Source of the DNA: Phaseolus vulgaris
Lineage: Eukaryota; Streptophyta; Magnoliopsida; Fabales; Fabaceae
DNA: 64,000 nt
Direction of reading: 5' to 3'
Assembly (NCBI RefSeq): GCF_000499845.2
Contig: NC_023750.2
Coordinates: 29,375,652-29,439,651, forward strand
The position numbers and the translations under genes are program-made. This document shows positions 56,087-64,000 of this stretch, piece after piece (positions within the stretch are counted from its first letter, which is position 1; each line of letters begins with the position of its first letter). The notes under the pieces were generated by a model. It was not told the DNA's origin and ran no database searches. It worked only from the letters and a program-made list of their open reading frames with translations.

Positions 56087-59000
56087 GTAATATAGTGTAT
56101 AGCTCAAGCGGGAGCTTATGCTTGAGCTAGGGAGATCCATGACAACTTTCTCTCTCCTCTGGAAACATATTGTTCAAGCATTATATTGGCGCTTAAGTAT
56201 TATGTTGAATGCTTATGTGAGGTGAAGAGCAATGCACATGAGTTCTAAATTATTGGAGAATACGTTGAGGGCATTCAAGTGGTGTTATAAGTCACCCAAG
56301 CCCCCAGTTAGAAAATGACACAAATTCTAAAATATGTTAGAAGAATACTAACATGTATATATCACTTGATCATTTGGAAAAATGCTCAAGTGACAGATTG
56401 AGAGTTGGAAAAAGAAAAGTACAAAATTAATTTATGCTCTCCAAAAGAATGTCGCTCAAATAAAGAGTGATCGCTTAAACAAAAAAAAAATGTACTTTTA
56501 TTAATATTAAAAATAATTTATATATACTATTTGTATTTATTAATTAACTTTAGTAGGATATCAAGTACCTAGTAAACAATTTTCTCTCATTCATAAAACT
56601 ATCAACCCAAAAATTCCTATTTATAAGTTGGTAATCCTTATCCTAAATATTGTGTAATGAAATTGATAAAGTTTATAATAAATATGAAACGTTATATCAT
56701 TAAATTAAAAAAAATTAACATGATAAAAATTGAAAATTATTTTTATAATAATTTAATTATTTTTCATATATTATTACTACTATACTAAACTGATTTCCAT
56801 AGACAATAATTTGTTGTTTCCTTTCCATAGAATATGGTGTTGGCCCCAACATCATTAACTTTGCTATATTAGTTTTTTTATAAGTCACTTGTATCTTACA
56901 CGACAGAACCATATTCATATTAAATTTTGATGATCATGTTTGCATGCTTATCCATAAAAAGATTATAATAAAAAAGATAAGAAATAAAATTAACTTCTTC
57001 ATAAATCAAAATTAATTTATATAATAAGTTAAGCTTACCTGATCGATAAATTAATTTTAATTTATATATAAAAAGTCAACTTTTTTATATTTTATTTTTT
57101 GAAATAATTTTATAAAGAAACTCTTTTGACATGTCCTTCTTTTAAACAATTTTTTTTTTATAATTTAACTCATCCATCAATTCATATATATTTTTCAAAG
57201 TTGATAAGCACTGAAATAGAGTCGAGATTTATATTTATATGATATTTATGCATCACATTTAATTCTGAAAGCAACCAAAACATTATCAAATACAAAATGG
57301 TTTTGTGTAGTTGTAAGGTTAAAGTTTTCATGATAATGGAGAAGTCAAACATAACATTGAAAAACAAAAAGTTGTGTGAAAAGAATACTTTATGTGTATT
57401 GTTATTTAACGGAAGAGCACATAGATAAAAAAAATAATACCATAGTCTTCATATTTTAAGGTATTTATAATCAAGGTTTCATATTCCTAATTTCTACAAA
57501 CACAAATATTACAGAATTATTAGGATCCCAAAACTTATCAAAATCAAAATCCAATAAGTCAAGAAAGAGTTTCTAGGTTTCTTTGAATGGATTTTGATTA
57601 CTAAAAAAAATTAGTGACTCAAAGTCTATGTCTATCCTTAGGTTGACCCCTATTCACCCTACCCAAAATAATTAGGTCATGCATTATAACTATCTTGTGA
57701 CTTTGTTAGAAAACCATCTTTTTACTCCATCTAATAATTTGATTCATCATAAATTTGATTTCCATATTTTAATTTTTATGTATAATCATAGTAGACTTTC
57801 TAATTTTATTTTCTCACTTATCTAATAATTTTTGGCTACTTAAATTTCCCAAAACTTTATCTAATAATTAACAAAAATGTAAAGGAAGTGTGTTTGTATT
57901 GATTTAAGTATGTATAAAATGTAAAAAAGGCAATATTTTAATAAAAAAATTATACATTTTTCATTGTGAAAGGGGATTGTTGTTTAATTTTTTTCTTTTC
58001 TTTGATCAAAATTGCTACAAATGAGGGTATGGCAATCTTTAAATGTAAAGGTGCGGGGTGCGAGGGGTTTCATATATATAAGAGTTTGATGTATATAGGT
58101 TTTGATGGTATTCTGTTTTTTTAAATATTTTATATTTATTTTATTATTTTTTCTGATAAAAAAAATATATTTTTTGTTATATTTTTGGTTAGACATTAAT
58201 TGAGAATTTGGTTTAAGAAATTAAGAAATTATATACAAGTGATTGGGTATTTCTATTTAGTCTGGAATTAGTTTGTATGGAATTCACAACACTCGTTAGC
58301 TTATTTATTACATTTTTGGTTTAAAACATTACGAGTGACTGAATTAAGTCTTGTTCAGTTTTTTACTTTATTTGATAATAATTAATTTTATTTATTATTT
58401 AATTCAAGTTTAGTATGATCATTTTATTTGAGTGTAAGCTCAATCAATTAAAGTTAATCAAGATTGGTTTAACTGGTTAGTTTGATTCGATTTAACATAA
58501 TAATTACTTTAATTTTTTGCTTTTGCTATTAATTGGTTTAATTTGTATAAAAGTTGAAATATTCCTCCCTTTTTATTTAATTTATTTATTGTTGATAGAA
58601 AAATTTGATGTTTTTGTTAATTTATTTCATATAATAACAAAATTAATTTAAAATTAGTTAAAATTTTAATTATATAAAATACATTAAATTAATTTACAAA
58701 TCAATTGACTAAAACTATACGTAATTTAAAATTTACCAAATTTCTTTAATAAACTTAATTTTTAACTGAAATCCAGCTCATTGATGAACTTGTTTTTACC
58801 TTAAATTCAGTTCACTTAATTCGTGAATAAATTTCAACAAGTAAATAATATAAGATATGTGGACGAACATTCCATAAGTATGTTTAGGGAAAATAATAAA
58901 AGGAAAAATTAAATTATTTTTTATAAAATAATTCGGGAATAGTGGTATTTGTATTTATAAATCAATTATATGGATTTATTATACAAACTTCTATTATAAT

Positions 59001-60079
59001 TTATTTTATTTGTTCCTTACGTGTCTCTCCTTCTTTGCTTTAATTCTCGAATCATTCTTACTTTACACTCTTGTTTTTTGTTAATTTTCGTTTAGTTCAC
59101 TTTATGCTTTAAATCTTCTTTTACTAAACTTTTTATAAGCAAAGTTAGAGTCTAATTCTTTCTTATAAGTTCCATTTTACAATCATCTTTTAAGAAAATT
59201 AAGCTTTTTTTTTTTTCCTTTTTCATGTTTGATTCCTGTTATTTTAATATAATAATTAAAGTTTACGTTTCTCTATACACTTTCAAAATCAAACTTGTTT
59301 CATAAAAAAATAAAAATAAAATAAAAGAGTTTTTTGAGAGTCAATTTACATTATAAATTTAGTTTTTCCCATTTTAAAAATTCTTTAACTTAAAAATTTT
59401 ACAAAATTGTCAGTGAAAATAAAAATAACACCACCAAAAAATTATTTATTTTTAGTTGAAATAAATTTATTTTAGATTATTGAAATAACCGTGTAATCAA
59501 ATTTACATAGGAAAATAATATCTTTATATTAAAATAAATTTATAAAAACTGGATAATAATAAACTTAAAATCTACCAAACGAACCTGGTTTCATGTTAAA
59601 AGAATGTCAGTTCACGGAGTTTTAATTTTCTTCATTCAATTTTCAGAGTCAAAGTTTCCAATTTTCGTTACTTTAACTCATGGATTTGATGGTAGGTTTA
59701 ACACGTAAGATTATTAAACTATTGATGTTAAAGTTTTTTAACTAATTAAATTAAATAAATGGAATCGTCCTTTTATAACACAAGTCAAAAGTTACTCTTG
59801 GGGGTCCAATTCTTAAATCACTTTTTCTCTAAGATCATTTACATCTTAGGTTTCTACACTACCAAATGATGACATACAAAAAAATTAATGAACATTTTAA
59901 AATGATTTTTTCCATAATACTTCTAAAAATAATAAAACAATATAATCAAGTTATAACTAATTTATATATGAACTAATGTAAAGAAATATTTTTTTATTAA
60001 TTTTTAAAAATCTAATTTTCATTCTAATATAATGACTTTAATTTTTGTAGGAATTCAAATGTGGAGTCGTTGAGGGAAG
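56087..60079. other. AT-rich intergenic, no gene recognised
   Basis: About 4 kb without a credible ORF. 56100-56470 has several CTCAAGCG/GCTTAAG words that may be an old LTR fragment; the rest is A/T-rich spacer. Confidence 0.45.
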
Positions 60080-60430
60080 AAGATGAGTGAACTTTAAATA
60101 TAATTCAACTTTATAAGATTGGTTCATAAAGTGATGTTTATATCCATTTATATAGTATTAAATGTCAAAATCATAGGATATCCAACACACCTCTCACGAC
60201 TAAGCTGTCAACTCGACATGAGATTATATATTTATGGGTGGTCCAATGACGGCTCGATAACAGGGATGACCTGATAAGTCCAACAAACTCTCGCTATGAT
60301 AGACTATAAATGACTTTAATATTATATTAAGAAATGAATTTTAAGTCTAATTAACCTTATAAAATCGATTAGTAAAACACTTATATACTATAAATATAAT
60401 TTCTAGTCAATGGAAGATTTCTAGCCATTA
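60080..60430 (-). mobile_element. Decayed second copy of the TRIM family
   Basis: The minus strand parallels 36389-36764 through the interior (GAGTTTGTTGGACTTATCAG, GACCACCCATAAATATATA) and both terminal repeats. The second repeat starts TGTTGGATATCC at 60187. The primer site is destroyed. Confidence 0.75.
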
Positions 60431-62507
60431 TATTTTTTTTTCAGTTACTTTGTGTTATTGGAGTAAGAAGACTCATAAATAAAACACTTTCGAATAAAAG
60501 TTTGAGAGAAATATTGTGAGAAATATAAATTTTGAGTGAAGGCGATAGTATGTTTATTAAAAAAAACGCAATATATCTAGAAAATTAATTTTTTTTTTCT
60601 ATTTTACAAGTGTTTTTTTAAATGTAGTTCTTTCAAACATATAAACAAAACTAAGCTTTGGAAAACAACATGGTGTATACACTAGGAAGATTCATAAGTT
60701 TCACGTCTGAAATAATGAGTTTTAGAAGTTCATTTAACGTCATAAGTTGAAACACATTGAATTTAGAAGCCATCATATTATGACTTGACCATAGTAAATG
60801 ATAGGTAATAAAAAAAAAAGAATTATAAGTATAATTACTTACGTCAAAGCTTTGAAAGCACATGTTCCCTAATTCTCATTTTAGTGAATTTAAGTCTTGA
60901 TTTTCGAAAAACCAATTTATTTCTAATATATTTTTATAAGTAGTACGTAATCTATTCAACCTTTGATTGTTAAGTAGTGAAACCTAACAATGTGAACCTT
61001 GTGAGAAAATGGAGAAAGTCTTTACAGCTTCCATGTTTACTTTTCCATAAAGAAAAAACCCTTATGAGATTACTTGATAAAATCAATCTAAACTACCAAA
61101 CTATATTCCAAACGACAACAAAGGTAGCTTTTATTTTTAGAAAATTTCATTATGAATATTATAATAGTGAGACATAGATAAAAATGGGAAATAAATAAGG
61201 TCCAATTAATCTTATTTGTGAAGAAAGTTATGAACATATTTGTTATGTATAAAGAGAATACGCAACTTACTTACTTTATAGAAGAATAGTCTCGTAATAT
61301 ATATTTTTTAAATTTATTTGAAATGCTTATAATATAATAGTATTTAAAAACAATTTTGTAGACACATATAAGGATAACCAACTTGATATAGTTAAATAAA
61401 CTTAATAATAAAATATTTATAAAAAATTGAAGTGTAACATTAATCTTCATAAAATTTAAAATCACCTTTATCCTTTAGAATTTTTTTTATCAGAAATTTT
61501 TTTTATAAATTTAGAATATTCCAATCTGTGTAAAAAAAACAAAAGTTCGATAAATGAAAAAAAAAAGACAAGTTAAATGGGAGTATAAACTCTCCCTACA
61601 ATCTCACTCCTAAAAAACCTCTACAAATAAAAATAAATTATTACCTTAACTCCTATGAATATAGAAAAGAATATAATGTCATCTTTAAAATGAAAGCATG
61701 TGTTTGTGCCTTATAAGTAATCAAGTAACGCATTGCACCACGAGTTCTCTATTGTTGAATTGTATCATCTTCTTCCTTGAAACTATTAGACCACCAATTT
61801 GTTGTTGTTAAAACTTTTGATCTTGACTTCCTTCATCTCACCTATTTTTACTTAGACAATTGTGGATCTAACGTGAGATATCCTCCAACACACAACAATG
61901 TTATTCGGTATCCCACATAGCTTAGTGACAAAATTCAAATTCAATAAAAGTTTATATTTTCATCATATTTTCCCCATAATTTTCCAGGAAAGTATTATCT
62001 GTTAGACTGAGAATCACTCATTGTAATCTTTGTCTTTAGTAATAATCCTTAATTCTTGAACAAAATATATTCAAATGTCACATATAAGATTGGAACATAA
62101 TTTCTGATATGATTTTCAAGTTTAGATAAACATTTGTAGATTTGCAACCATATAATGTTTATGAACTATTTTATTTTGGTCTTGGGTATGTTTCAGATTT
62201 ATATTCCACTTTTGAATGCCTAGAATATAGGTTTTTGGGTTTAAGCGTCAATCAAAATATGAGAAGCTTGCTTTAATTGATTTATTTTTAATCCATGCCT
62301 AAGCTTTTCATTGCGCTCGAGCAAAATTTCCTCTCCGACTATGGTCATATTTCTAAACATGCCATATCATACACAAAAGACTACTAGTTCATTATAAATG
62401 TAATATTGAGTCATCAGGTGACCCATTAGAAGACATTTACTATTAGACAATCCTACTAATTGATTATGTCAACAACCATTAGATGATGTAATACTGAGTC
62501 ATTGATA
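60431..62507. other. AT-rich intergenic, no gene recognised
   Basis: No ORF with family resemblance and no clear repeat. Confidence 0.45.
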
Positions 62508-62512
62508 AGTGT

Positions 62513-63455
62513 CATATTTAAGTAATATTTCATATTAAAATACAAGAAGTTATGAATATTCATAAATAAAATAACTATAATTTAACCCCTAATTTATGAA
62601 TTTAAATATTTTTACATATTTTGTGATTATAATATGAATAAGAACGATTTATTCTCAAATTTGTGTTAATTTTAGGATTCTAGGGGAAAATGGAGATGAA
62701 AGGGATAAAGGAGAATAGACAAGATGAAAATGGAAGCTTGGAATGCTCAAAACTCGCCTAAGCCAAAAGCACTCCAGAGAAACTCGCCCAAGCGAGCCCA
62801 ATCTTGCCTAGGCAAGATCACTTCAGAGAAGTTGGATTTTAGGGTTTAGGGTTTAGGTTTATGGTTTAGGGGTTAGCGTTTAGGGTTGGTTGATGATAGG
62901 TGTTTTCATTTTATTCTTAATGCTTTTTTCATGATTGATCCTTAAATTCATTGAAAAGGTACTTCTAAGCACTTCTAAGCATCTAACCTAAAAGATGGTG
63001 CTTAACATATTTGAATGCGAGGAATAAATTTGAAATGTTAATTGCTATCAACATTTGCTCGTTATGATAACGTGTTTTTATAAAATATGCGAGGAATAGA
63101 TATTTAAGAGACTTTCTTAATGATTTTATATGCGAGAAATCGATATGAATGAATTTTATACAAACATCAATATCAATCAAAGATAGAATATTATTATGCT
63201 TTTCAAAATACAAAAGAGTGAGAAGGATGAACCCCAATCCCAATTTTCCCAATTGAACCAACCAACTCTTTACTTTGGTTTATTTACAATTCTTGCAATC
63301 TCACATACAACAAACATCCAACAAACTTTAATTATTGTTTTCTATTTAGTGAATATTTTAATTGAGAATTCAACTATTTCTTTTGGGTTTGATATTCATC
63401 CTTAGGAATAAATTATTACTTTTGATATGGTACACTTGTCGTAAAATAGTCATCA
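62513..63455 (+). repeat. Solo LTR, Athila-like Ty3/gypsy (943 bp)
   Basis: TGATAAGTGTCAT...AATAGTCATCA is flanked by GTCAT on both sides (62508-62512, 63456-63460). The end, TTTGGGTTTGATATTCATCC...GGTACACTTGTCG, resembles 3' ends of Athila-type LTRs. There is no internal region, so it formed by LTR-LTR recombination. It contains telomere-like repeats at 62838-62886. Confidence 0.8.
62838..62886 (+). repeat. Telomere-like TTTAGGG repeats inside the solo LTR
   Basis: About seven units of TTTAGGG or close variants (TTTAGGTTTATGG, TTAGCG) in 49 bp. Confidence 0.75.
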
Positions 63456-63460
63456 GTCAT

Positions 63461-64000
63461 CAATGTGTTTTGTCTTACCATATTGAACATGATCTTTGGT
63501 CAAACATATTTCACTCAAACTATCGTAGAAAATAATTATCTTCAATGAAGCATACCCCTGAATTGCTCATCTAACACTTCAACCATATCCCCTCCTTAGC
63601 CACTTCAACCAACATCATATACTCCACTTCAATGGTCAATAAGGTCAATATTAGTTGGAGATTAGTTGTCCAACTAACCAAAACGCATACTCCATAATGA
63701 TTTGTCTAATGACCAAGTATGCAATATAGTCATAATCAAATAACCCTTTTAGAGTACTTTGTGATTCACCATTGAAGAAAGTTCAATTGTCTCTAGCTCC
63801 CTTTAGGGATCTCATGATCCACTTCACATTTTGCTAATGCTCCTTCTTAGGTTTTCTCACATACCTACTCACCAGAGTAACTATTTGGGTAAGGTTTGGT
63901 CTAGTGTACACCATCACATACATCGGACTCCCTACTACACTAGCACAAGAAACAGGAAACATGTATTCCTTCTCCTTATTAGATTTAGCAGTATTGAGCT
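63461..64000 (-). pseudogene. Copia reverse transcriptase/RNase H remnant (continues past right edge)
   Basis: Minus-strand frames read GSPMYVMVYTRPNLTQ and VSRYVRKPKKEHWQNVKW-like sequence (63935-63830), then a degraded RNase H (LTIEVEYMMLVEVAKEGIW, FYDSLSEICLTKDHV). Frameshifts and stops are present. The Athila-like solo LTR inserted directly beside its KTKHI segment. Confidence 0.8.

Overview
The window is plant nuclear DNA, most likely a legume of the Phaseoleae (Phaseolus/Vigna type). It has GT-AG introns, a pectin methylesterase gene, plant LTR-retrotransposon lineages (Ty1/copia, Ty3/gypsy Tat, TRIM), L1-type LINE tails, and hAT and CACTA DNA transposons. The genus is inferred from resemblance to repeats I know from beans; it is not proven. 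Only one ordinary host gene is visible: a two-exon pectinesterase on the minus strand at 38904-42717. Almost everything else is transposon, mostly nested or decayed, in AT-rich spacer.

Region 1 (1-15250) is a three-level nest. The outermost layer is a Tat-lineage Ty3/gypsy element, of which the integrase 3' end and a tandem-repeat tail remain (14365-15245). Into its integrase gene went a copia/SIRE-like element that lacks pol in the visible part. It shows the end of gag, an extra 399-codon ORF with its own TATA box, a polypurine tract and a ~1.15 kb 3' LTR (1-3451 and 13788-14364). Into that LTR went a second Tat element (3452-13782), flanked by the 5-bp duplication CTAAG. This inner element is rearranged: its gag-to-RNase H half is inverted relative to its RNase H-integrase half, 416-bp inverted repeats mark the switch, and the left end carries only 14 bp of reversed LTR end.

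Region 2 (15250-23000) holds a possible gypsy leader remnant, a LINE 3' end, a solo LTR with AGATT duplications (17855-19512), a second LINE tail, short tandem repeats and the first half of a hAT transposase pseudogene.

Region 3 (21715-35875) is a second three-level nest. The hAT pseudogene is split by a 1.2 kb unclassified insertion with an unusually long 13-14 bp duplication. That insertion is itself split by a 10.9 kb CACTA transposon (23370-34295) with TAT duplications and 32-bp terminal repeats. Both CACTA genes, a TNP2-type transposase (4 exons, 1123 codons) and a Transposase_24-type gene (7 exons, 526 codons), can be read open through canonical introns, so the element looks potentially autonomous.

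Region 4 (36000-44500) holds a 376-bp TRIM with GTATG duplications, the pectinesterase gene with a foldback MITE in its intron, and a short LINE insertion. Region 5 (44500-54050) holds an old LINE ORF1 split by a copia element whose LTRs differ at 3 of 428 positions although its coding region carries several nonsense codons. Region 6 (54050-64000) is AT-rich, with a LINE remnant flanked by 15-bp duplications, a decayed second TRIM copy, an Athila-like solo LTR with GTCAT duplications and internal telomere-like sequence, and a copia RT/RNase H remnant at the right edge.
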